Positions 1 through 11,295 of a DNA stretch of 64,000 bases are shown here, in pieces. Below the pieces are notes generated by a model. The model searched no databases. It was not told where the DNA came from and saw nothing but the letters and a program-made list of their open reading frames with translations. Source of the stretch: Ahaetulla prasina. Lineage: Eukaryota > Chordata > Lepidosauria > Squamata > Colubridae. The stretch is from the NCBI RefSeq assembly GCF_028640845.1, contig NC_080544.1:59224711-59288710 (forward strand), given 5' to 3'. The number at the start of each line of letters is the position of its first letter. Position 1 is the first letter of the stretch. The translations under genes and the position numbers were made by a program.

Positions 1-471
1 GGGTACTTACGGGACCGCCTGTTGTTACCTTATGCCTCCCACCAACCCGTACACTCTCACAGAGAGGGTCTTCTCAGGGTGCCGTCCGCCAAGCAATGTC
101 GGTTGGCGGCCCCCAGGGGAAGGGCCTTCTTTGTTGGAGCACCTACACTCTGGAACGAACTTCCCCCCCGGTTTGCGCCAACTATCTGACCTTCGGACCT
201 TTCGCCGTGAATTAAAAACTTATTTATTTATCCAAGCGGGACTGGCTTGATTTTTAAATTTTTCAAATTTTTTAATTTTTAGTAATTTTATATGGGGTAT
301 TTTAGGCTGGGTCAATTTGACGGTTTTAATTTGGCCATTATTGAATATGTATTTTAATTGATATTTTAATTTTGTATATTTAACTGTTTTAACCTTGGCT
401 GTACACCGCCCTGAGTCCTTCGGGAGAAGGGCGGTATAAAAATTTAAATAAATAAATAAATAAATAATAAA
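1..471 (+). mobile_element. L2-type LINE, 3' end (cut by window start)
   Basis: This is the last part of an L2-clade non-LTR retrotransposon. Broken reading frames in the first 250 bases match the end of the ORF2 protein seen at 12.8-13.0 kb (motifs SQRGSSQGAVRQ, RQLSDLRTFRRELKT). An AT-rich 3' UTR follows, then a 31-nt hairpin at 405-435 (8-bp stem ACCGCCCT/AGGGCGGT) and an AAAT-type tail at about 442-467. The 5' part lies outside the window or was never copied. Frameshifts show it is dead. The same 3' end is at 5491-5949 and 11290-13290. Confidence 0.85.
405..435 (+). other. L2 3'-terminal hairpin, copy 1
   Basis: An 8-bp perfect stem (ACCGCCCT with AGGGCGGT) encloses an inner TCC/GGA stem capped by TTCG. 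The identical 31-nt unit ends the other two copies. In L2-clade elements such as eel UnaL2, a 3' stem-loop is the site bound by the reverse transcriptase, so that role is inferred here. Confidence 0.75.
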
Positions 472-952
472 AATGTAGGCTAACCTCATGGCAACCAAGC
501 AGGAAGAGCTGAACTTGGCTGGGCAATTCGGGAAACTTCCTTTCTTTAGTCTTATGGCACAAAGCCAAACCAAATGAGATGACACCCTTGAGGAGTAATG
601 GAGTCAAGTGTGCTGACTACATAATTTAATGGGCCATAACTTTAAGTCATGCATGGTAAGGCCAGGATAATTAAATTTCATGCTTTAGAAATCCAAGGTC
701 AGAAAGGCGTTCCCAGATCCTTACACTGTATGTTGCATCACCCAGTCAACTGTATAGTTCTTCTTAAAAATTTGGCCTGGTCAGGTACAGAGAAAACTCA
801 ACAGCTGCATTGGACTTGTCATTTTCCTATGGAAAAATCCCATCTGATTTTAAGTAGAAAGTATCACAAAACAAATTAGAATAGAGATTATATGAAAGCT
901 TGTTCATTTCATTTTTTCCATCCTCTTTTGCCAAAAACTAAACCATTGACAA
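472..952. other. No gene seen
   Basis: AT-rich sequence with only short chance reading frames. No repeat family or exon was recognised. Confidence 0.5.
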
Positions 953-1147
953 GAGCCAGTTTGGTGTGGTAGTTAAAGCATTAGGTTAGAAACTGGGTTA
1001 GATATGAGTTCTAGCCTGGTCTTAGGCCCAGATGAGTGATCTTGGGCTAGTCACTTTCTCTCAACCATAGGAAGGAGACAATAACAAAACACTTCTGACA
1101 AATCTAGCCAAGAAAACTGCAGGGACTTGTCCAGCCAATCTCCAAAA
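953..1147 (+). mobile_element. tRNA-derived squamate SINE
   Basis: The left part is tRNA-like, with an A-box-like TGGTAGTTAAAG and a B-box-like GAGTTCTAG. A core region containing CTTGGGCTAGTCAC follows, typical of MIR/CORE-like SINEs. The right part (AAGAAAACTGCAGGGACTTG) resembles the Bov-B-type tail of reptile SINEs. No intact poly(A) or clear target duplication was seen, so this is an old copy. It is not a functional tRNA gene because no acceptor stem or anticodon arm can be folded with confidence. Confidence 0.6.
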
Positions 1148-2850
1148 AACAGACAAAATTGAATGGAAGAAAAAAAATCCATTGACACCCTCTTGCTTTT
1201 GCTTCCAAAAGCTGGAACTCAAGAATACTGAATACTAAAGAAGCACGAATACCACAATGAAATTTAGGAAAGCTACCACAGAAATTGCCCTCCAATTCAG
1301 ACTTTATTTCATCCTTGTTTTTCTTATAGTTGCAGCTTCGTCCTATTTTTAGTTCTCCACAAAGCCCCCTCTTCCAAGAATATTTCTGATACAGAGTCAG
1401 AAGATTATTTTGTTTATAAGGGGAAATGTCAAAATATAAAAATAAATTATAAGGCAAAGAATTCTTGACAGAAAACTAGCATATGTAAAATTTCCAGAGG
1501 ATTCCCCAAGGATAGTAATATAAATCTAGGGCATCTCTCTGAAACGAAGTATGGCTGATTTTAAGATTAACATACCATAGAAAACTCCACTCATTATTGT
1601 TATCACTAATAAGATGCTTCCTGGCCATGATGTGTCCTCAGACCTGGGGCTCTCCAGATATCCAAGTGCCAGAATTCTCAGCAGCAGCCAAGTTTATTCT
1701 GGGAAAAGAGGCTAATACATACAGGGGGCTCTCAGATTGGGGAAGGATAGCTGCACACACCGATTACCCCAAAACCTACAAGAACAGTTTATTGATTAAT
1801 AATAATGTATTTATAGCAAGATGAGAGTAGAGTAGAATGAATGGGATTCAGAGAAGTGGGGGGGAGTGACCTTTGGCTTCTAAAACCTGAGTGCCATCCC
1901 TTCGACTCTGCTACTGAGTGCCAGGTTGATCTTATTCAGGTTCCTTTTCAAGGACACAGGAGAAAAAATAATTAGCATTATCTGCAGAGGCTATAGCCCA
2001 GTTGTCATCATATCTCAGTTTGAAATAATGCAGAAGAAAGAGGTATCAGCCCACTGAGACCCTGGAAGATTTGATATTTTTGTACGTTGCCATGGAAGAG
2101 ATCTGCATTTCTTTTCCAGCAGGTTGATTTTTCTATTTGCAATTGACACATTCTTTTGGCACCAGCAGGATTATTTCAAAAGTAGTAGCTTGAATACTAA
2201 TGATGAGTGCAGCAGAGAGTGATGTGCTTCCAAGGACACACTCAAAAGATCCAGAACAAGGGCAGGTCAACATGTGAATGCCTTCAAGAACAGAACATTT
2301 GCGGGAGGGGGCAAGAGAATTCTATTCCATGTTCCTTCCTTTTGAAACAATGAATTATAACTAGACCCAGAACAGAGGCTGACCCATGCTTATACCTAAA
2401 GAATGAGTAGGTGGTCCAAGTACAATCTAGGTATTTTGGACTATAACTTCCTTAGGCCTTTATCACTCCTGGTTTGCTTATCCCTGTCATCAATATTCCA
2501 TTGTTAGTTTCCACTATTAATCTCCACATTGTGTTGCTTATTTCACATGCAGGAAAAAGATACCTTATGGCTTTGCTTACTTGCCTGTGCGCCAGATGGA
2601 ACATTTTGCTCTGAACTGTTTTTTCTGTTTGTGGTAGTAATGTGACCCAGATCTCACTGGATGAGTGCAAAAATAGGGCAGAGAGAGATGACAGACCACG
2701 TTTTAAAGCAAAATTAGCACTTGGATTCCTCTTTCCACCCAGAGTCAGCTTAATCCTTACAATCACTGAAGGAAAGGGTGCTGAGGATTCCTATCCTGCA
2801 AATGGTAAGGGACGTAGGATCCAATGAAGCAGCTTCCATTCTTTAGAACA
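1148..2850. other. No gene seen
   Basis: AT-rich presumed intronic DNA. The longest frames are about 60-115 codons, overlap on both strands and have no recognisable domain. No repeat family was identified. Confidence 0.5.
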
Positions 2851-2965
2851 ATATTTTTCAAATGTCAATTTTAAAATAAGTGGTCTTTAACTCCCAGAAT
2901 TTCCCAGTTAGAATTTTGGGAGCTGAAGTCCACATATCTTAAAGTTGCCATGTTTGAAAAATGTC
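2851..2965. mobile_element. Palindromic MITE-like element, copy 1
   Basis: A short element whose halves are inverted copies of each other: the left arm holds ACTCCCAGAATTTCCCAG, and the right arm reads back as GAAGTCCACATATCTTAAAG then GTTTGAAAAA. It matches the better preserved copy at 10028-10154. This is the usual structure of a folded-back non-autonomous DNA transposon. It has no coding capacity. Confidence 0.6.
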
Positions 2966-5490
2966 CTGCCACTCAATATTAGAAATGCCCAACCCCCCAT
3001 CTTTTAAGCTTTTAAAAATGTAATTGTTCTACAGAGCATATGGCTCCTAATAGTATAAGGGCTACTCAGATTAGTTAGAATAAATTTTGTTTTGATACTT
3101 TTGTATGATTTAAACTATCCTGAATCCTCTGCTAAAGTGGGCAGTCTAAAAATTATTGCACAAATATATAAACAAATGCATAGTTTACTTTCTAAAAATT
3201 CCTTGATTCTTACCGTTGTGTAGTCACCTGGCACAAGAAACCTGTAAATATTAGCTTATCCATGTTTATAACAAAAACATCCCCACAACAAAATTTACAG
3301 CTAACCTATATGTGCAATAAAACTGCACTGCCTGAGGGCACCTACATAACTATACCAAGCCAGATTGAGGGCCAAGCTATATTTCTGAATGCCGTTTCAC
3401 ACAAAGAACAGCCTCTTTTTCCCCAGATGTTCTTTAATGGCAAGCTGCTAAAAATGCAGCCCACAAGCATGTAATCTGAAGTGCGACACTTCAGATAGTA
3501 ATGCAACTTTGATGCACATTTGGGTTAAACCCTGTTGGAGCTCAGAAAGAACATGGCTACAAGTGAGAAAAATGGGGGTGACCAACACATACACAACTTT
3601 ACACCCATCCCTTTCTTCTCTTTCCTGCTCTTGCTTGGGGCTAGAATTCTGCACTGTGTTTTGCTGCAGTTCTGCATAATAGTTATAGCTTCCTCTCCTG
3701 CTCTGGGGGAAAGAAAATGATACTGACCACCGAGGAACTTGTCTACTCAGATTCTAATTAGATTACGCTCCCTCGCGCAGCAAAACGAGTGGAATGTTGC
3801 CAGCCATAAACGCCCAATGCAAAGGCCTGCATCAAACTGCAATCCATCTATCCTAAGGCTATGTGGGAAGGCAGCTTGCTCTGGCCCAGTTGCCAAGGCA
3901 ACAGGGGGCGTCGCCATGTGCATTGGCTCAGTAGGGGACTGAGGGGAATGAGGTCAGGAGTACTGTATGGCCTCGTCAATCACAGTAACATTAGGCTGGT
4001 GGCCAAGTGAGCAGATAAGTGGCTAAAAGAGCAGACCTTATCCTCTGCTAAGTAAGGAAAAGAATATGCCCTATTGAAAAGCATCTCAGAGAAAATTGGA
4101 ATGGGGGGGGGGGGAAGAGAGAGAATAATAAATCAGTCGGTCACTCCTGACTTACTTGTTGAAACAGGACCAAGAGATAGGACCAACAATGAGGAAGTGG
4201 CATGGAGGAGATTCCACTCACATTTCCCACATGGCACTGATCAACCCTAGTCCTGAATTTATAATTAATGTAACCTACATGAAGGCCCCATTGTACTATT
4301 GCCTGTTGATCAGGAGTTTAGGGTAAATGAGGCTGCACTCTTATCCACGCTCACCAAGGATTAAGGGCCATCAAACTTTAGTAAATGTGCCAAGTATCAG
4401 GACATAAAATGGAAATACACAACACACTTACCTCAAAGGAACTAATTAATAGGGATTACTTCGATAGAGCTATCAAATATTGCCTGCAAGTTCTTCTTTT
4501 AAAAAAAATTAAAAGCACAATCATAAAAAAGAGCAGAGAAAGAAATATGATCATTTACTGAAGATCAGAAAAAAATCAGTAATTGGCAGCAAAGAGATAT
4601 AGACATCCTTAATTCTTTTTTGCCATCTAGTGGTCATCCACATTTTTACCATCTTGATCTAATACCGTAGTGTTATTTCCAGAGTAACTTTGAATACCTT
4701 GTGTGGAACGGTGCATGCAGGTAAAATGTTATGCAAATAAAGAAAATAAAGTCAAAAAGCCAAAACTGCTATATAAAAGTTAGTAATTTGTGGATGAGAA
4801 TTCAGAAACAATCACCTAAAAAGGGATGGCAATCATTAGTTCTAATCTGGTTTCTAATTTCAACATGGACTTCTCCAAGATCTGTAAAGTCTTGCACCTC
4901 AAACTGTTCATACATTAAAGCAAGCAATTTACCACCTGTCATTTAAAGGCACCTGCACAGCAATATGCCAGGAATTTGAGGTTTACGCTGATAAGAGTTC
5001 AAAATAGCTGTAAAATACAACACTGTCTTGAGTTAGAAAGCCAAAAACAAACATCTCTGGGGCAATCTATATGAAGATTTTAGTGTCACTTGCTATAATA
5101 ATGCTTATGCTGCTATACCTAAGGCTGGCCAGTTGGCTTCTTTGGAAGCACTTCAGTTTTGCAGAGAACATATTATCAATAGAAAAAAAGATGCTCTTTA
5201 TTTGTGGGTTAGTAACTATTTTTGGCCTGGACATCACATTTCTGTTTGCCGAGCCTTAGGGCCAACCAGAAGAAGTGGTCAGAGTGATGTTAGCAGAGCT
5301 GATGAATGCAATAGCATGCATTTTTTTAAAAAAATGATAGCTTTATTTGAGAGCTGGTTAAGCAGTAAAGCACCGACTTTTGCTCTTCAAACTCCTCCAA
5401 AAAAAAATGTCCTTCTTTTCATATCCAACATTCAAGGGGAAAATGTAGCCAACTGGTGGTTTACGCCTGCCCTATTTCAAAGATCTGGTA
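2966..5490. other. No gene seen
   Basis: Mixed AT-rich DNA with a slightly GC-richer stretch at about 3760-3960. Small frames only, none with a recognisable domain. A poly-G tract lies at about 4103-4115. Confidence 0.5.
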
Positions 5491-5949
5491 AACATAAAGT
5501 ACTTTCTGCTACCGAATACCTCTCACCGACCCGTGCGCTCTCACAGAGAGGGACTCCTCAGGGTGCCGTCAGCTAGGCAGTGTCGTCTGGCGACACCCAG
5601 GGGAAGGGCCTTCTCTGCGGGGGCTCTCGCCCTCTGGAACGAGCTCCCCCCAGGACTTCGCCAACTCTCGGACCTTAGAACCTTCCGTCGTGAACTTAAA
5701 ACACACTTATTCAGGTGCGCAGGACTGGATTAGATTTTTTAGTTTTTTAAATTTTAAATTTTAAATTTTGTACTGATTTTAATTGGTTTTGTTATTTTTA
5801 GTTAAATTGGCCGGTTAAATATTTCATTTTAAAATTATTTTAAATTTATTGTCTATCTATGTATTTTAATAAGGCTGTACACCGCCCTGAGTCCTTCGGG
5901 AGAAGGGCGGTCTAGAAATTTAATTAATAAATAATAAATAAATAAATAG
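5491..5949 (+). mobile_element. L2-type LINE, 5'-truncated 3' end
   Basis: A short insertion of the same L2 family as 1-471. The frame at about 5533-5733 encodes the ORF2 C-terminus (SHREGLLRVPSARQCRLA, then LWNELPPGLRQLSDLRTFRR). An AT-rich 3' UTR follows, then the 31-nt hairpin at 5881-5911 and an AATAAATA-type tail. The copy is truncated to about 450 bases, as is typical of target-primed reverse transcription. It is better preserved than the first copy. Confidence 0.88.
5881..5911 (+). other. L2 3'-terminal hairpin, copy 2
   Basis: Identical in all 31 positions to the hairpins at 405-435 and 13182-13212: outer 8-bp stem, inner 3-bp stem, C(TTCG)G loop. The flanking 3' UTR and tail differ between copies, so the hairpin is the conserved part. 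Confidence 0.75.
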
Positions 5950-8900
5950 GGAAAATTCATTATGCTTCCTATCAAGTAAAGCACCGAAAGCCAAGAGTAA
6001 TGCACCTCTTTATTTTGAATGAAGTTCTTCCTTTTTATTACTATTCAGAATCACAAAACTAAAGATTGCAATGTTTTAGCTTTCTGTATTTCCTATATAT
6101 TATTTTCATATCACAATTAGTTCTTTGTTTGTTTTTGCTGTGTTGTTTTTTTTTACAGTCCTCATTTAAAATCACTTGGATCCTTGCATTTCCAGTTTAT
6201 TCTAATTGGCTTTACTCTTCAAATAAGCAGAATTTGTCATATGTTTTAATCTATACATAGAAGCTGCACTGTTTTACATCAAATAACAGCTTCAAAAAAA
6301 ACCCTCTAACGTATGTTATTCATGACTCCTTAGAAAAAAAATAGGAAATATTTGTAAAATTATAGTTTACCAAACCAAGATGTCAAGTTATTCCTAATTT
6401 TTCCTTCTTCGGAATGTAAGTAGTGTTTCTTGACTGGTTATTGATTCAAGGGATTGAGGGATAGAAAAAGAAAGGTCTCCATTACAAGAATATCAATCAA
6501 GCAATCAAGACAAAGGATTATCTTGAATAAGGCTCTGTACTGTGTTTGTGGACATTCAAATGGCAAAATGTTTTTTCCAATTGTGTTATGGAATAATCTG
6601 GCTTCTGTTCTGAAAATGACATAATCAAGCAACTCTGTGTTGGCAGCTTCTAGAAATCAAAACCAACGCAAATAAATATTTTAGATACTCTGTTTATGGT
6701 GCTGCATGAAAGAAGATGTTGACTGAAATGCAATATATACATGCATGGGTTCCAGTTTCTTGCCTCTTAAAAGTTTCTGTCTCTCCAATCTATCTCCTGG
6801 AGGTTTCAGGATCAGAGCAGCTGCAAGCAGGCCAGGCCCCCTATCAGACTTCCGGCATCTGTTGATGGGATAGTACAATTCCATGTTTTTGTTCTATGTC
6901 CCTTCCTCATCAGCTGAGCTCTATGCCTCCATGTGTACATTTTTCAAAATTTCACACAATCTTCAAATCTCACTGAATTTGTTCTGGGGACCTTCAATAG
7001 AATACATACCAACTGGCAATCAGTCTGATTAACAAATAAGTAAACAATAAGCTACGTACATAGGACCCCTAGGTGTGTGTTAAGTCTCCATTCTGTTAAT
7101 GGAGACTACAAACTTTGTCCAACAAAAAATTAGCACAGAAAGGCATTGAAACAGCTAAAAGAAGCACAAAGAGAAGCAGAGCAAATGCTCTAAGCAACCC
7201 CTAGTTTCAAGATCCATTCATATAGGTTTTACATTTCTGGGAAGCCTTTTACACAACAGCCATCTAATAAACAAAACCTACAAAACGTCTCAATAAGTTT
7301 ATGTTCCTGAATTACTAGGACACTGAAATTGTAATAATGTACAATCCACTTATGATTCCAAAATCCAGGATAATTATTTTAATGATCTTAGGTGCTGAAT
7401 CAATTTTGTAATTTGGTCTTTTCCTAGTTATCCCAGAGCTCTCTCCAACCAGATCAAGTTCACATCTACTTAGCTTTAGCAATGCTGCCATACTGAGAGC
7501 TCCTATGCTATTTCCTGGGCCCTATGTTTCAGCTTTGTGACTGAATTTATATATCTGTTTTTAAAAGTACCTATGAATCTAAAGCGTACAACTAATCTGT
7601 CATAGGACTTGGAATGGTGAAGAAGGAAGGTGGACAGAAAATTCACAGGTCCTTGACTGCCTGGGGTGCTTCAAAATTTGCATCAGAATTCAAGAAAGTA
7701 TTTAGTATTAGCTTTAAAAAATTCCTATGTTCAACCCTCAGAATATATTTTTAAAAATCCAGGTCAAAATAGACACTATATACAAATACAGCTATTCACT
7801 TCAATGGGACTTTTTGTTTTCTGTGGATTTTAAAAGTTGCTGCACCTGCCATCTAGATTTCTGATCAAATCATTGTAGTTGGACTTATCTTCTTCGTTCC
7901 TAGTCTATAGTTTGGACAGCATTCAAGCAAAAGTACTTTTTAGTACTCAATCTTCAATTAATTCCTAACGAAGTAAAGGGCTAGGGGAAAGAACTGGAAT
8001 ATATGATGTACTGATTGCATGATGGAACTGCACTTCCAAATAAAACTGCTGTTATATAATTTTGCTGCCAATGCATAAAAGAATCTGGGATTCTTTGACC
8101 TCAGCATCTCAATGCTATGTTATAACATATATTTGATCCTCTCCATCAAACAGAAGCCAATCACTTCTTTCTGAGAATCTTTCAGACGTGAACTAATAAA
8201 AATTGTAACCATGATGTACAATGATTCTTAAATTTATTTTTACTTTTTGAGAAAAGAAAAGTTTCCCATCAGGGCCGATTTCCCATTCAACCTCCGTATA
8301 GCAGTGCTAATTACAAAGCTGCTGAAGCATCCTGACTATTTTGCTAACACACCCTCCAGCTGTCTCCTTTAAAAAAATGCAGTAAAATCAGCTTGGATTT
8401 TACTTTTTTTGAGGGGGTGGTGGTTCAGAATTCTAAAGGCCTGAATTATAATCTTTTATGAATCCTATCGTTAGAACAGCCCAGGAATACCAGATGTTCA
8501 AGCAAAGCTGCCAACCAGCAGCTGGCTACAGCTTGCAGCACAGGGTTTTTTGTTATTGTTACTTCTAAAAAGCAAAATGATATAGATCTGTACTTTAAAC
8601 AAGCACACTGCCAGGCCTTATAACATCATACAAAGTGATGATGGTTGTTTCTTATCTAGGGGTTGGCAGAGGTAGAGAGAATCTTGAAAAGGATCAACCT
8701 TTTTTTCCTCTCTGGGCCCCTCCTTAAGGGCAGAGAAAAACCTGGGCTTTTTGAAGAGAACAGGATACTCCTTTTTTGAAGGCCTGTCCATACAAGCCAA
8801 AGAAAACAAGCACAGTGCAAACCAATAGTCTCCCTGTACTGGATCGGATAGACTAGACTCAATAGATTTAAAGCTCTACTCCTGTTTTTACAGTAACTTT

Positions 8901-9582
8901 TTAAAATCAAGTATTTTGGAATATATATTATCTACGTGTGACACAGGAGTGGAAGTTGGCAACAGTGACTTAAGAAAATTAAAATTTATCCCAAAAATTC
9001 CTATTAACATTTATTCATGTAATTCATATTAAAGAGATAACTGGCTGTGTTGTACCGAGGGGACATTTTCTGCCCAGGTATTTAGGTAATAACCAAAATG
9101 AGGTTTGGGAAGGGGCTACTATGCAACTTGTTTTTGTTTGCTTTCTGAATTATCTGAATGCTTGCTGTGTGGGCACTTCCTTCTGGCACGCATATACATC
9201 TGCTATAGAGGATTATAAATTTGACAGAAGAGATTGGAGTCCAGACAGAATATGGAGGATAGTCTACTACTGTCTTCCACCTGTTTGATTCTAATCTTAT
9301 CTCAAAGAACAGAAAAGAAGATGTATGAGCATTTCACTTTTTCTTGCTTACTGGATTTTAGAGGCCTTTTTATTCCTATAAGCTTAATTCATTGCACTAT
9401 ATACTTCAAGTCTACTTTTAGATTTCACCCATGATTTATTCTCCTCCCATTCTTAATAGAACACAATGTTACATTGTTTTATTTATGCTTAAATATGTTG
9501 TTTCTCTATGGCTGGAAATTTTATACTTTGTTTCAAGCTGGTCATTGACAAAAATCTCTCTGTCTGTCTGACCTACCTACCT
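5950..9582. other. No gene seen
   Basis: Long AT-rich, apparently unique stretch. All open frames are under about 90 codons without recognisable domains. No transposon ends were identified by eye. Confidence 0.5.
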
Positions 9583-9637
9583 ATTATATCTATTATATCT
9601 ATTATATTTAATAACAACAACAACAACAACAACAACA
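9583..9637. repeat. TATC/TATT and AAC microsatellites
   Basis: Imperfect TATCTATT units are followed by about nine AAC units (9610-9637). The AAC run sits exactly at the 3' end of the minus-strand CR1 fragment and is its tail. The same arrangement recurs at 50200-50229. Confidence 0.8.
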
Positions 9638-9827
9638 GAGTTGGAAGGGACCTTGGAGGTCTTCTAGTCCAACCCCCTGCCCAGGCAGGAAACCTTACAA
9701 CACTTCAGACAAATGGTTATCCAACATCTTCTTAAAAATTTCCAGTGTTGGAGCATTCACAACTTCTGCAGGCAAATTGTTCCACTCATTAATTGTTCTA
9801 ACTGTCAGGAAATTTCTCCTTAATTAC
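9638..9827 (-). mobile_element. CR1 LINE 3' fragment
   Basis: Minus-strand end of a CR1 retrotransposon. On the plus strand it begins GAGTTGGAAGGGACCTTGGA and continues with the complement of the CR1 ORF2 C-terminus (RKNFLTV-type motif). It is truncated where the hAT-like sequence begins near 9836. Other copies are at 25163-25470 and 50200-50586. Confidence 0.8.
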
Positions 9828-9835
9828 CTGCCCAC

Positions 9836-11195
9836 CAGTGGTGGAATTCAATTTTTTTTACTACCGGTTCTGTGGGCGTGGTTTGGCTTGGTGGACGTGG
9901 CAGGGGAAGAATTCTGCAAAATCTCCATTCCCTCCACACTCTGGGGCCAGCCAGAGGTAGCATTTGCTGGTTCTCAGAACCTGCTAGATTTTACCCCTGC
10001 TTTACGGGCATATTTGGACCCTTTAATAGTGGGTTTCTCAACCTCAGCTACTTTAAGATGTGTGGACTCCAACTATGAGAGTTTCCCAGTCCCTGGGGAA
10101 TTCTGGGATTTGAAGTCCCCACATCTTAAAAGTGGACAAAGTTGAGAAACGCTGCCTTGGAAAAAGAATCCAAGTTGCAAAAGAGATGTTTTCTTCTGCC
10201 TTGAAAGATTTTCCCCAAAGATTGCACTGCATATCTGGAAGGGAGGTTGGGAAGAGCATATAAGAGAACTCGAGCAAACAGGACATTTGGGGAAAATTTC
10301 TCGCTCGACAAGGAACTGGAGATGATCAAGTCCTGCAGAAGTGGCTAAATGGAGGGTAACACTCACCGAAACAGATCCTCAAGGCCAGAGCTGCAGGATA
10401 CTGCTGAGAAGCGGCTTCATTTGGTGTTTCCCAAAGAAAGAGCAACAATAGAAGTTTGGGGCTTTCAGGCTTCTACCGTAAGTCTCGGATCAGAAGAAAC
10501 CACGTCTTCCAATCTGCCCCCTTTTCTAACCTTAGAGTGTGGGGGGAATCACCAGGAGCAAATCAATTGCACCAGAAAGGGGGAAGTTGCAGGCTTGTAA
10601 CCAATGGCAGGAGAAGACCAGAAAGAGTTATAGACAATGGATAGAAATTAGAGCAAGTCTCTCATTTTTCCAGTTTCGCTTGATAATGGCATTGTTCTCT
10701 TGTAAGTGATAGTAGGATTTCAGAAAGTGGTTTCAGATCAATAGCCACACTGCTGTTTTCCCATCTAGAACACATTTTAAGTTATTTTCCAAAAGCAGTT
10801 TATTAGTGCTTCTAGGTGCATTTCTTTCTTTCCCTTTCTTCTACCTTTAAAAGCATTTTTAACTACTGGTTCCAGAGAACAGGTAGTAAAAAATGCTAAA
10901 AAAGTAAAAAAAAAAAAGAAGTTCAGACAATCGTGTGTCGCTCAGCTGATCGTCGGAACTTTTTTTTTTAACTTTTTAAAGCATTTTTAACTACCGGTTC
11001 CGGAGAACCGGTAGTAAAACAATAAAAACACATTACTTAAAAAACACATTACTTCCTGGTTAAAACCATAAAGTAACGACAACTGGGCAGGTGGGCAGAG
11101 CCTCGTGCCACCATCGCTACCAGTTCTCCAAACCACCCGCCATGATCATTACCGGATCGCCTGATCCGGTCCAAACCGGAAGCATTTCACCCCTG
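9836..11195. mobile_element. hAT-like non-autonomous element (composite, old)
   Basis: The left end CAGTGGTGGAATTCAA and right end GCATTTCACCCCTG match the terminal inverted repeats of the elements at 22800-23686 and 48732-49164. Internal units carry CTACCGGTTC...GAACCGGTAG (10862-10889, 10990-11016). A separate palindromic MITE is inserted at 10028-10154. No convincing 8-bp target duplication is visible here, so the boundaries are less sure than in the other copies. No transposase is encoded. Confidence 0.55.
10028..10154. mobile_element. Palindromic MITE-like element, copy 2
   Basis: The left arm (GGTTTCTCAACCTC, then TTTAAGATGTGTGGACT) is the imperfect inverted copy of the right arm (AAGTCCCCACATCTTAAAAG, then GTTGAGAAAC). 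The arms meet at about 10095. It is nested inside the hAT-like element, so it is the younger of the two. The same family is at 2851-2965. Confidence 0.7.
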
Positions 11196-11295
11196 CTATG
11201 TACCCAAGCTGCACAACATGAATCTCCAAGGATAAGAAAAATTAAAAGTAGATAAAAGAATAGTTATACAATATTTAACAAAAACAGAGGCAGCA

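Noticed and set aside
953..1147. tRNA-like sequence considered as a tRNA gene (also 63167-63250)
   Set aside because: Only promoter boxes resemble a tRNA. They are heads of SINEs with unrelated bodies.
10073..10366. 97-codon minus-strand frame over the palindromic MITE
   Set aside because: It crosses transposon boundaries and is mirrored by frames on the other strand.
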